Source: Holophagales bacterium (GTDB taxonomy: Bacteria > Acidobacteriota > Thermoanaerobaculia > Multivoradales > Multivoraceae). Taken from it: a stretch of DNA of 64,000 nucleotides. Both the position numbers and the translations under genes were made by a program. Below the pieces are notes generated by a model. That model was not told the DNA's origin. It worked only from the letters and a program-made list of their open reading frames with translations, and searched no databases. The stretch covers positions 167,199-231,198 of the forward strand of contig VYDI01000008.1 in NCBI GenBank assembly GCA_009843505.1, read 5' to 3'. Numbering within the stretch: position 1 is the first letter of the stretch; each line of letters begins with the position of its first letter. Positions 25,611 through 34,215 of the stretch are shown here, piece after piece.

Positions 25611-26513
25611 ATGCGTTTCAGCTACTGGCCCGCCCCCACGATGCCCTGGCCCGAACTGTTGGAGATGTCCCGGCACGTCGAGGCCACCGGCTGGGACGGC
25701 ATCTGGTACGCCGACCACTTCATGCCGAACGGCGAGGACACGTCGGCGCCGTGGGCGGAGAGCTGGACCACTATCGCGGCTCTCGCGGCGGCGGTGCCGC
25801 GCGTGCGTCTCGGTCCGCTGGTCACCGGCAACACCTACCGGCATCCGGCGGTGCTGGCGAAGATGGCGGCGACGATCGATCACATCTCGGGCGGCCGGGT
25901 GGTGCTGGGCCTCGGCGCCGGCTGGCAGGAGAACGAGCACCTCGCCTACGGCATCCCGTTCTACACGCTGGGCGAGCGGCTCCGCCGCCTGGACGAGGCC
26001 TGCCGGACGATCAAGGCGCTCTACGGTTCGCAGAGAGCGAGCTACGTTGGCGACGCTTACCAGCTCGTCGATGCGCCGCTCGAGCCCAAGCCGGTCCAGG
26101 ACCCGCTGCCGCTGATGATCGGCGGCGGCGGGGAGAAGGTCACCCTGCGGATCACCGCCCAGCATGCCGACGAGTGGAACGTCTGGGGAACAGCCGACAT
26201 TCTCAAGCACAAGATGGCGGTGCTCGACGCCCACTGCGAGAACGTGGGACGGGAGCCGGCGGAGATCGAGCGGTCGGCGGTGGCACTGCTCTTCCTGAGC
26301 GACGACGAGGCGTTTCTGTCCAAGGTGCGGGCACGCGGCACGGGAATGCCGTCGAACATCGGCGGCGTCTCGGAGATCGCCGACGCGGTCGGCGCCTACC
26401 GCGACGCCGGAGTGCACGAGTTCATCGTGCCGGCGTTCAACCTGGGCGGCATGGATCGTCAGAAGGAGGTCCTCGACCGGTTCATCGAGGAGGTCGCCCC
26501 GGCATTCCGCTAA
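25611..26513 (+). CDS. LLM-class F420-dependent oxidoreductase
   Basis: 300 residues from ATG 25611; the longer open frame upstream has no conserved content. The luciferase-like TIM barrel is shown by FSYWPAPTMPWPELLEMSRHVEATGWDGIWYADHF, the LGPLVTGNTYRHPAVLAKMAATIDHISGGR segment that contacts the flavin or F420, and LGLGAGWQENEH. The C-terminal PLMIGGGGEK loop binds the cofactor phosphate. Such enzymes transfer hydride between F420 (or FMN) and an unknown organic substrate. F420 use is inferred from family and not provable here. The gene stands alone, with a TAAGGT hexamer 41 bases upstream. Confidence 0.88.
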   Translation: MRFSYWPAPTMPWPELLEMSRHVEATGWDGIWYADHFMPNGEDTSAPWAESWTTIAALAAAVPRVRLGPLVTGNTYRHPAVLAKMAATIDHISGGRVVLGLGAGWQENEHLAYGIPFYTLGERLRRLDEACRTIKALYGSQRASYVGDAYQLVDAPLEPKPVQDPLPLMIGGGGEKVTLRITAQHADEWNVWGTADILKHKMAVLDAHCENVGREPAEIERSAVALLFLSDDEAFLSKVRARGTGMPSNIGGVSEIADAVGAYRDAGVHEFIVPAFNLGGMDRQKEVLDRFIEEVAPAFR

Positions 26514-26530
26514 CTGACCGCGCCAGCGTC

Positions 26531-26536
26531 TAGAAT
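26531..26536 (+). promoter_or_regulatory. Possible -10 box TAGAAT for the PLP decarboxylase
   Basis: TAGAAT ends 8 bases before the ATG at 26545 and there is no Shine-Dalgarno between them, as expected for a leaderless mRNA. A -35 was not identified. Confidence 0.45.
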
Positions 26537-26544
26537 CCACAGCT

Positions 26545-27972
26545 ATGGGGTCACGCCCTTCCGACCTCCGGATGTCGCAGGAAGCCATGCTGGCTCTGGC
26601 CGAAAAGGCGGCGGAGTTCGCGGTGACCCGGATCGAGAGTTTGCCCGGCGAGAGCGCCTGGGACGGGGAGTTCAAGGAAGGCCTCGAGCGACTGCTGCTC
26701 GAGGACCCGCCGGAGGAAGGTCGGCCGGCCGAAGAGGTCCTGCGGCAGGCCGTCGAGGACATTCTCCCGATGACGACCCGGCTGGACCACCCCCGCTGCT
26801 TCGGATTCGTTCCGTCGGAGCCGACGTGGCCCGGCGTGGTCGCGGACTTCCTGGCTTCCGCCTGGAACGTGAACGCCTGCACCTGGCTGGTTGCCAGCGG
26901 TCCGAGCCAGGTCGAACTCACGGTCCTGGATTGGTTTCGGCAGTGGCTCGGCTATCCGAAGAGCTCGGGTGGACTGTTGACCAGCGGTGGCTCCGCCGCC
27001 AGCGTGGACGCGTTCGTTGCGGCCAGGGAAGCGGCCGGCAATCCGGGACGCCCGTCCGTGTACATGAGCGACCAGAGCCACAGTGCGCAGGTGCGTGCCG
27101 CGATGATCGTCGGCGTCAGGCCGGACTGCATCCGCAAGGTCGAGACCGACGGGGACTACCGTCTCGATATGACGGCGCTCTCTCGCGCCGTGGCTGAGGA
27201 CCGCGCGAAGGGGCTTCGGCCGATCGCGGTCTGCGCGAACGCGGGCGCTTCCAGCACCGGGACGATCGATCCACTTCGGGCGATGGCGGACTACTGCCGG
27301 GCGGAGGACATCTGGTTGCACACGGACGCGGCCTACGGAGGCTTCGCGGCGATCACCGACAAGGGCAGGGAGGCCCTGAGCGGTATCGAGCGCGCCGACT
27401 CGATCGGGCTCGACCCGCACAAGTGGCTGTTCCAGCCCTACGAAGTGGGCTGCCTCCTGGTCAAGGATGCCAACAAGCTCGAAGACGTCTTCGCGTTCGG
27501 CACCACCGTCCTTCAGGACACGATCTGGGGCGCCAACCACCCGAACATCAACGATCGTGGCCTCCAACTGAGCCGCTCGTTCCGGGCCCTCAAAATCTGG
27601 ATGTCAATCCAGACCTTCGGGATGTCCGCATTCCGGATGGCGGTGTCGAAAGGGATGGAACTCGCTGCGCGGGCGGATGCGTACATTCGGCAGAGCCAAG
27701 TCCTGGAACTGCTGGCACCGGCGTCGCTCGGCATGGTCTGCATGCGGGTCAACCCGGAGGGCGCAGGATTGGAGCGAGAGACTCTCGACCGCGTCAACCG
27801 CGAGGTTCTCGCGCGGCTCTTCTGGGATGACCGAGCCTTCATCTCATCGACGTCTCTCCATGGGACCTTCGCACTTCGGCTCTGCATCATCAACCACTCG
27901 ACGAGTTGGGACGACGTGCGGGAGACGCTGGAGGCGATGGAGCGGTTCGGCGAGGACGCGGTGGCAGCGTGA
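26545..27972 (+). CDS. PLP-dependent group II amino-acid decarboxylase
   Basis: 475 residues, typical for aromatic-L-amino-acid-decarboxylase-like proteins. HPRCFGFVPSEPTWPGVVADFLASAWN is the substrate-side N-terminal motif. LTSGGSAASVDAF binds the PLP phosphate, HTDAAYGGFA carries the PLP-ring Asp, and K293 in DPHKWLFQPYEVG forms the Schiff base. It probably decarboxylates an aromatic or related amino acid to an amine in the cytoplasm. Which one cannot be read from sequence. The gene is monocistronic and convergent with the GWxTD-VWFA gene, 19 bases away. Confidence 0.92.
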   Translation: MGSRPSDLRMSQEAMLALAEKAAEFAVTRIESLPGESAWDGEFKEGLERLLLEDPPEEGRPAEEVLRQAVEDILPMTTRLDHPRCFGFVPSEPTWPGVVADFLASAWNVNACTWLVASGPSQVELTVLDWFRQWLGYPKSSGGLLTSGGSAASVDAFVAAREAAGNPGRPSVYMSDQSHSAQVRAAMIVGVRPDCIRKVETDGDYRLDMTALSRAVAEDRAKGLRPIAVCANAGASSTGTIDPLRAMADYCRAEDIWLHTDAAYGGFAAITDKGREALSGIERADSIGLDPHKWLFQPYEVGCLLVKDANKLEDVFAFGTTVLQDTIWGANHPNINDRGLQLSRSFRALKIWMSIQTFGMSAFRMAVSKGMELAARADAYIRQSQVLELLAPASLGMVCMRVNPEGAGLERETLDRVNREVLARLFWDDRAFISSTSLHGTFALRLCIINHSTSWDDVRETLEAMERFGEDAVAA

Positions 27973-27991
27973 AGGCCGTCGCCGCCAGCTT

Positions 27992-30478
27992 CTACGGGTA
28001 GTAACCCGACATCGTCCTTACCTCCGCGTCGCGGGCGTCGACTTCGACCCGCACCACCCGGAACTCGCTCTCGGGTCTGGCGCTGGTCGACTGGTAGGTG
28101 AGCAGGTAGCGGTTCCGCAGTTCCCGCTCGATCCGCGTGTAGATCGCGTCGAGCTGGCTGACGCCGTCGATGAAGAAGGCCTGGCCGCCCGTCTCTTCGG
28201 CGATGCGTTCGAGCACCCGGCGCGTCGTTCGGTCCGCCGCTGCTTCCCGGAGGCCGATGGCGTAGATCGTTACCCCTGAACGCTGCGCGGTCTCGAGCGC
28301 GCTCTCGAACGTGAAGGAGCTGTTCTCGTCCTTGCCGTCGGACAGGAGGAGCAGGGCCTTCTGGCCGCTGATGCCATCGAAGTAGCTGAGAGCGAAGACG
28401 AGGCTGTCGTAGAGCGACGTCGTGCCGGTCGCCTTGAGGCCCGCCAGCGCTCGCGCGAGCTGGCCCCGGTCTTTCGTGAACCGGCTCTCGACCCGCGCCC
28501 GGTTGGCGAAGGCGAGGACCGCCATCCGGTCCCTGGGCCGGAGCGTGTTGTCGACGAAGCGCTGGGCGGCTGCCCGCACCTGGTCGATCGAGTCCTGCAT
28601 CGAAGCCGATGTATCGAGCAGCAGACCGGCGTGGAAGGGTGTGTCGTCGACCCATTCGAAGCGGCGAACCGTTTGCTGAACGCCGTCCTCGGCGATTCGG
28701 AAGCGATCCTGCTCCAGTTCCGGAATCGGGCGGCCCCGTTCGTCGACGACGCTGGCGAAGAGTTCGACGTACTGCACGTCGATTCGCTCGACCGGGTTCG
28801 GGCTGTTGATGAAGACGACGTCCTCCGTGCTGCTGCCGTCGGCGAGAAACGCGGCCGCGCGGAGGTAGGTCAGGTTCGGACCGTCGAGCACGACCGGCTG
28901 GACCCATGGGGGCTGGTAGAGCGTCGCGATCCGTTCCTCGCCCAGGAACAGTTCGAGGCGCTCGATCTCCTCGCCGTCGGGCACCGCGATCTCGACGGCC
29001 GCGCGCGTGCTCTGCAGGTACTGCTCGCCGGAGCGCGGTTCGATGAACCGGGCGCGGAAGCGCTGGCCGCCGCGGTTGACCGACATCTCGTCCGACGCGA
29101 CAACCTTGCCGTCCTTGAGGCCTTCCACCCGAATCCGGTGCTCGGTCGGGTGCGAGCCCAGGTTCAGCTCCACGCCGAACGGCGGCCGGCGCTTGCGCAG
29201 GATCTCGCGGCCGTCGAGCGAGAAGGCGACGGCATCGAAGTCGCCGATCGCGTGGGTGGAGAAGCGCACCATGCCGACGCGCAGGCGCTCGTCCCGCGGC
29301 GGCACGAGGCGGAGCAGGCGTTCGCCACGCGCCGCTGCCTGGTTGGCTTCGGCGAGGGCTGGGAAGGTCTCGAGGATGGTCTTGCGCAGCGATTGCGCCT
29401 CCTCGAGGTTCGGAACATCGATCGTTTCGTTGACCACCGCGAACTGCTGGCCGAAGACGTCCTCGATCTTGAGCCGGATCTGGACCTCGCCGGGCCGCAG
29501 GTAGCGAGTGAAGACGAGTGGGATCGAGTCCTCGTCGCTACCGCTCGCGGGGAGTTCGAAGCGGTAGCGGAACGTCTCGAACAGCCGGTCGTCGCGGATG
29601 ACCTCGCCGGTCATGTGGAAGCTGTGGTACTCGCGTTGCTGGAAGCTCCTGCGGCCAGCCGTCGGCCCCGGCACCATCACCAGGCCGTGAGTGACCGTGC
29701 GCGTCTGGTTGCGGCCCGGATAGTCCCACTCGAGGTCGATGTCGAAACGGGGGGCGCCCTCCGGGACGTCAGTGTTGAAGGCGGCGAAAGTCGCGAGCCA
29801 CTCATCGGGCGGCTCGGGAGGGGCGGACACCTCTTCGATGACGCCGTTGCTGGCCAGGTCGCGCTGAACCGCCTGTGCGGACCATCCGAACCACTCGTCC
29901 CCGCAGAGGACGGTGATGTTCGTGGTGGGCAGGCCGCGACGGGACGTCGGGCGGCGCACGGGGCTCTCGTGCCAGAAGACGTAGGGCTTGTTGCGGCTCG
30001 TGGCGAGGAAGATGACGACGAAGTGACGGGAGGTTCGGTCGCTGCCACCGTAGAACCAGATCTCGAGTTCGCTGGTTCGCGAGAGGCAGTAGGCAGCGGT
30101 CCGACCGTCCGGGAGGATGAAGCGTCCCGGCGGTCCGTTCAGAAGGTAGAACAGGGCGCGTGCGTCCTCCAGCGTGCCCCATTGCGTGAGAGCGGCGTCG
30201 ACCCGGTCTTCCCAGAGGACCTGGAGCTCGTTGAGGGGTGTTCTCGGATCCGGATCGCGAGCCTTCCAGAAAGCCTGGATGAACGCCTCGCGCCGGTAGT
30301 CCTCCGGGAGGTTGACGAAGAACTCGCGCTCCTCGTCGCTGATCAGTGGGCCGACCCGCTCCAGCCAGCGGACGAAGCGGGAATCCAGCGGCCGCGGACT
30401 CGCGCTGTCCTGTGCGGCGGCCACTGCGACCAGCAGCGACGCGGCAAGGACGGATGCGATTCTGGTTCGGGCGGTCAT
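27992..30478 (-). CDS. GWxTD domain protein fused to a VWFA-related domain, exported
   Basis: 828 residues from ATG 30478, which begins a signal peptide (SVLAASLLVAVAAAQ). The open frame upstream of 30478 is antisense to the ICMT gene and is rejected. Residues about 30-190 carry the GWxTD domain (YRREAFIQAFWKARDPDP, then QWGTLEDARALFYLLNGPPG). A middle beta-rich region follows. From about residue 590 there is the acidobacterial VWFA-related domain (VVDERGRPIPELEQDRFRIAEDGV), with the metal-site LLLDTSASMQ, TGTTSLYD and LLSDGKDEN. VWFA domains bind partner proteins through a metal ion. The function of GWxTD proteins is unknown. The last 20 residues form a beta strand typical of this family. 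No partner gene is obvious. Confidence 0.88.
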   Translation of the reverse strand: MTARTRIASVLAASLLVAVAAAQDSASPRPLDSRFVRWLERVGPLISDEEREFFVNLPEDYRREAFIQAFWKARDPDPRTPLNELQVLWEDRVDAALTQWGTLEDARALFYLLNGPPGRFILPDGRTAAYCLSRTSELEIWFYGGSDRTSRHFVVIFLATSRNKPYVFWHESPVRRPTSRRGLPTTNITVLCGDEWFGWSAQAVQRDLASNGVIEEVSAPPEPPDEWLATFAAFNTDVPEGAPRFDIDLEWDYPGRNQTRTVTHGLVMVPGPTAGRRSFQQREYHSFHMTGEVIRDDRLFETFRYRFELPASGSDEDSIPLVFTRYLRPGEVQIRLKIEDVFGQQFAVVNETIDVPNLEEAQSLRKTILETFPALAEANQAAARGERLLRLVPPRDERLRVGMVRFSTHAIGDFDAVAFSLDGREILRKRRPPFGVELNLGSHPTEHRIRVEGLKDGKVVASDEMSVNRGGQRFRARFIEPRSGEQYLQSTRAAVEIAVPDGEEIERLELFLGEERIATLYQPPWVQPVVLDGPNLTYLRAAAFLADGSSTEDVVFINSPNPVERIDVQYVELFASVVDERGRPIPELEQDRFRIAEDGVQQTVRRFEWVDDTPFHAGLLLDTSASMQDSIDQVRAAAQRFVDNTLRPRDRMAVLAFANRARVESRFTKDRGQLARALAGLKATGTTSLYDSLVFALSYFDGISGQKALLLLSDGKDENSSFTFESALETAQRSGVTIYAIGLREAAADRTTRRVLERIAEETGGQAFFIDGVSQLDAIYTRIERELRNRYLLTYQSTSARPESEFRVVRVEVDARDAEVRTMSGYYP

Positions 30479-30528
30479 CTGAGGGCTCGTCGTCCGATTC
30501 TGCAACGAATCGGTTCCGAGGCAGATTC

Positions 30529-31272
30529 CTAGTGGCCCGAGCGGCTGCGCTTGCGCACCTGTCGCGCGAGGGAAACCAGCACGACCAGCCCGAGGACTCC
30601 CGCCACGAGGCCGACGTCCTGCGTCAGCCACACCGCCGGGCCGAGGCCGCCGACGACGATCTGGTCGACCATTCGCAGGAACAGGAACATCGAGGCGATG
30701 AGCAGCGGGGAGTTGTACTCCCGCAGGACGACCGTCCGCCAACTGAATCGGGTCTCCGGGGACAGCCACAACCGGGGCCTGGGCCAGAAGGTCGGCGTTC
30801 GCTCCGACCAGCGGCGGTGGGTCGCGCCGAACCGCTCGCCGAGGAAACGCTCCTCGGCGGCGATCACCCGTTGGTAGAGCAACCAGTAGACGAGCGCCGC
30901 GGTGATCACGAACCACCACGACTTCAGGGCGAGCGCGAAGCCCATCAGCACGAAGAGGTTGCCGAGATAGACGGGGTGCCGGCAGAGCGAGTACATGCCG
31001 GTCACGTTCAGGTGGCTGGCGCTCGGCGCCCTTAGGCTCCGGGTGGAGGCGCCCGGGGGTGCGGAACCCAGCGCCGCCCACCGCACGCCGAGCCCGAGCA
31101 GCGAGACGCCGAGGCAAAGCGCGAGCCAGCCGAGTCCCGGGTCCGCAGGCAGTACCGCCGACCGGCGCTCGAGCACCGCCAGCGCGGCGGCGGGAAGCAG
31201 GAACACGACGAACAGGCTGCGGTGCCGGAACAGGAAGAGGCCCTGGTCGGCAAGCCGCCGGCTGTCGTTCAT
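30529..31272 (-). CDS. Isoprenylcysteine carboxyl methyltransferase-like membrane protein
   Basis: 247 residues from ATG 31272. Several hydrophobic helices are followed by the SAM-binding membrane signature RHPVYLGNLFVLMGFALAL and EERFLGERFGATHRRWSERTPTFWP, which characterises ICMT/PEMT-like methyltransferases. Bacterial members methylate lipids or unknown small molecules and have no prenylated protein substrate. An N-terminal HRSLFVVFLLPAAAL helix and a C-terminal extra helix pair (about residues 185-240) are beyond the minimal domain. The start overlaps the stop of the GT39 gene upstream (ATGA), so the two are co-translated, which suggests action on the same lipid-linked product. Confidence 0.82.
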   Translation of the reverse strand: MNDSRRLADQGLFLFRHRSLFVVFLLPAAALAVLERRSAVLPADPGLGWLALCLGVSLLGLGVRWAALGSAPPGASTRSLRAPSASHLNVTGMYSLCRHPVYLGNLFVLMGFALALKSWWFVITAALVYWLLYQRVIAAEERFLGERFGATHRRWSERTPTFWPRPRLWLSPETRFSWRTVVLREYNSPLLIASMFLFLRMVDQIVVGGLGPAVWLTQDVGLVAGVLGLVVLVSLARQVRKRSRSGH

Positions 31273-33044
31273 CGCTCGGATCTTCCGGCCGCGACAACGC
31301 GGGCGGCCGCTTCCGGAGTCGTCAGCAGGACGTGCCCCTGCTCGGGGTCGTGGTCGCGAGCGACCTCGACGAGGTCGAGCGGAGGCGAAAGACGCTCGAG
31401 ATTGTCCCGTTCGATGAGAAGCCAGACGGGCCGATCCGTGCGGGCGACGAAACGTCGCAGGGCCTCCTCGTCGCCCTGATCGTGCGCCAGGATGCCGCCG
31501 TGGAGGTCGACCGCGAACCGGCCGGTGTAGAAGAGGAATCCCGCATCGGGAACAGGATAGATCGCGTAGGGCTCGCCAGGTTCCGCCCACTGGACCAGGT
31601 TGCTCGAGAGGGCGCGGGCCGACTTGAAGGCGTCCCCCAGCGGCAACAACCGCACGGCGGTCACCGACATCGTGAGTCCAAGGCCCGTCGCAAGGCACGC
31701 TACCAGCAGGTCGGGCCGCCGCCTGGCAGCCAGGTACAGGCCGATCAGACCCGCGACGACGGGGATGGCGGCAACCGCCTGCAGCGAAGCGATGGTTCTT
31801 TCAGGCATCGAACCGTCGGGAAGATCCCGCCCCGCGACCGGCGCCGCGGCCGCTACGACGCCGAACAGCAGCGGTACGGTCGCTGCCGAAATCAGGAAGG
31901 CCGTGCGGTAGCGAGGCCAGCGATCCCGGATCGCCACGACGCCGTAGGCGACGAGCATCGCGAGCGGTGCCGCGAGCGCCAGCAGGTAGACGGTCCGCTT
32001 GCCGCCGGACACGCTGAAGAAGACGAAGGTGCTGGCGATCCAGATCAGGAGAAAGCGAACCGCCCGCGCTTCGCGGCCGGCCGAGTCGCGGTGAGAAACG
32101 CGGAAGGCGGCGTAGACCGCTACGGGGGCGAGCAGCGTCCAGGGCGCGAACGTGCCGGGCAGGGTCTGGAAGTAGTAGTACCAGGGCCGGGGGTGGTAGG
32201 TCGCCTCGGCATAGCGCGACACGGTCTGGTCGAGGATCAGGGCGTCGAAGTAGGACTGTCCGGCGATCCACACGGCGGGCCCGAACCAGGCCAGGACGAT
32301 CGCGGCCCAGAGCAGCAGGCCGCGCCCTAGTCGGAGTTCGGCGACGCCGGCCCGGTCGCGCTCGAACGCGAGCGTGGTGACCGCCGCGAGCAGCGGCACG
32401 ATCAGCCCGACCGGCCCCTTGGCCAGGGTGGCCAGTCCCAGGCAGGCGAAGAACAGGAGATTGGCGCGCTGGTTGCCGGGACGCGAGGCCGGATCGTTCG
32501 GGCTCCACGACCGCCCCCGCGCCCAGAACAGGATGGCGAGCAGCTCCAGAAAGGTCAGGGTCATGTCGATCTGGCCGACTCGTCCGTTCCACATGACCAG
32601 GGCCGAGGTCAGGAACACGGGCGCCGCCAGCCACGCGGTCTTCCGGTCGAACAGTCGGCCGGCGATCGCGAACACGACGAGCACCGAGCCGATGCCGGCA
32701 AGGAGCGACGGCAGCCGGGTCGCAACCTCGTCGACACCGCCGCGAAGGGCGCCGAACAGGGCGATGTTCCAGAAGTGGAGCGGCGGCTTGTGGTCGTACC
32801 GTTCGCCGTTGAGGCGCGGCACGAGGAAGTGCTCGATCGCCCGCGGCTCGAGCAGCATCTCCCGCGCGACCTCGGCGTAGCGCGGTTCGTCCGGGTTCCA
32901 GAGGTCGCGGCTGCCGATTCCGGGCAGCAGAACAGCCGTCGCTGCAACGGCGAGGACGAGGTAGGGAAGCAGGCGTCCTCGCACGGATCGATCCTGCCAC
33001 AGGGGCGATCTTGCCACCGGCAGAGGCGACCCGCTGCTCTTCAC
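31269..33044 (-). CDS. GT39-family glycosyltransferase (ArnT/PMT-like)
   Basis: 591 residues from GTG 33044. About a dozen transmembrane helices are visible. The catalytic first loop is DLWNPDEPRYAEVAREML with the conserved Asp-Glu, and YDHKPPLHFWNIALFG is the second family signature. The soluble C-terminal part (about residues 470-591, DAGFLFYTGRFAVDL) is the periplasmic domain. Such enzymes take a sugar from a polyprenyl phosphate and place it on lipid A, protein or another acceptor in the periplasm. The acceptor is unknown. The stop overlaps the ICMT-like gene. The gene is divergent from the HMGL-like gene; the 82-base gap holds no strong promoter. Confidence 0.88.
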   Translation of the reverse strand: MKSSGSPLPVARSPLWQDRSVRGRLLPYLVLAVAATAVLLPGIGSRDLWNPDEPRYAEVAREMLLEPRAIEHFLVPRLNGERYDHKPPLHFWNIALFGALRGGVDEVATRLPSLLAGIGSVLVVFAIAGRLFDRKTAWLAAPVFLTSALVMWNGRVGQIDMTLTFLELLAILFWARGRSWSPNDPASRPGNQRANLLFFACLGLATLAKGPVGLIVPLLAAVTTLAFERDRAGVAELRLGRGLLLWAAIVLAWFGPAVWIAGQSYFDALILDQTVSRYAEATYHPRPWYYYFQTLPGTFAPWTLLAPVAVYAAFRVSHRDSAGREARAVRFLLIWIASTFVFFSVSGGKRTVYLLALAAPLAMLVAYGVVAIRDRWPRYRTAFLISAATVPLLFGVVAAAAPVAGRDLPDGSMPERTIASLQAVAAIPVVAGLIGLYLAARRRPDLLVACLATGLGLTMSVTAVRLLPLGDAFKSARALSSNLVQWAEPGEPYAIYPVPDAGFLFYTGRFAVDLHGGILAHDQGDEEALRRFVARTDRPVWLLIERDNLERLSPPLDLVEVARDHDPEQGHVLLTTPEAAARVVAAGRSER

Positions 33045-33126
33045 CGCGCTCCGTCGTCCTTAGCGGCGATAAGGTACCCGTTCCCTTCACGGATCGCCGG
33101 CAACAGACAGGCGGAGGAATCAGGCG

Positions 33127-34215
33127 ATGGGCCAGCTACCGAAGTCCGTGACCATCACGGACGACACGATGAGAGAGGGTCTGCAGATCGAGAGCGCGGA
33201 CATTCCGGTCGAGGACAAACTGCGGCTGCTCGACGCGCTGGGCGAGACCGGAGCCAGGGTGATCTCGATCGGTTCTTACGCGCACCCCAAGTGGACTCCG
33301 CAGATGGCCTGCATCGACGAGATCGCCGAGCGCTTCGTGCCGAAGCCGGGCGTGCGCTACACCGCCGCGATCTTCAACAAGATCGGGTTCGACCGCGCCG
33401 ACCGCTGGTACCCGAAGCTCGACGTCCGGCAGCGCAGGTTCGGCACCCACGTCGAGCTTTGCGACACCTTCGCCCGGCGCAACTACAACGCGACCCAGGC
33501 GCAGCAGATCGAGCGCATCCCGGGGGTGATCGAACAGGCCCGGGCCCGCGGGGCCGAGACGGGCGCGGTGGCGATCGGCAATCCGTTCGGATCGAACTTC
33601 GAGGGAGCGTTCACGCTCGAGCAGCGAATGGACCTCATGGCGCTGATGATCGACCGCTGGCACGAGGCCGGCTTCCGGGTCAGCCGGTGCGCGATCATCG
33701 AGGCGATGGGCTGGAACATGCCGCACACCGTGCGGGAGACGCTCCTCGCGATCCGTGAGCGCTGGCCCGAGATCACGGACTTCCATTGCCACCTGCACAA
33801 CACCCGAGGGGCGGCGATGGTCAGCTACTACGAGGCGCTCAAGCTGGGCGTGCGCGAGTTCGACACCTCGATCGGCGGCATGGGGGGCTGCCCCTACTGC
33901 GGCAACGGCCGAGCGGCGGGCCATGTGCCGACGGAGGACTTCGTCGACTTCTGCCACGAGCTGGGAATCGAGACGGGCTACAGGCTCGACAAGCTGATCG
34001 AGGCGGCGCATATCGCCGAGGAGGTGGTCGGCCATCCGCTCTGGGGCCACGTCTCGAAGGCGGGGCCGCGGCCGCGCGGCGACGGCGATCTCTACCCGCG
34101 GCAGATGCCCTTCGTCGAGACGCTCGACGAGGCCTCCCATTTCCGCAACGGCCCGCCGGTCTACACCGGCCAGCGGTCTCCGTGGCGGCCTGACGCGCCG
34201 CTGTACCAGGCATGA
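33127..34215 (+). CDS. HMGL-like aldolase/lyase
   Basis: 362 residues. The HMG-CoA-lyase-like TIM barrel is shown by TITDDTMREGLQ (first metal-binding Asp), FHCHLHNTRG (HxH metal ligands) and GGMGGCPYCGNGRAAGHVPTEDFV, which parallels the GGCPYAPGATGNVATED loop of HMG-CoA lyase including the catalytic Cys. The product therefore probably cleaves or forms a C-C bond with a CoA ester or 2-oxo acid. It is about 60 residues longer than HMG-CoA lyase. A TAAGGT hexamer lies 51 bases upstream. The stop overlaps the nucleobase permease start (ATGA), an unexpected partner. Confidence 0.82.
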   Translation: MGQLPKSVTITDDTMREGLQIESADIPVEDKLRLLDALGETGARVISIGSYAHPKWTPQMACIDEIAERFVPKPGVRYTAAIFNKIGFDRADRWYPKLDVRQRRFGTHVELCDTFARRNYNATQAQQIERIPGVIEQARARGAETGAVAIGNPFGSNFEGAFTLEQRMDLMALMIDRWHEAGFRVSRCAIIEAMGWNMPHTVRETLLAIRERWPEITDFHCHLHNTRGAAMVSYYEALKLGVREFDTSIGGMGGCPYCGNGRAAGHVPTEDFVDFCHELGIETGYRLDKLIEAAHIAEEVVGHPLWGHVSKAGPRPRGDGDLYPRQMPFVETLDEASHFRNGPPVYTGQRSPWRPDAPLYQA

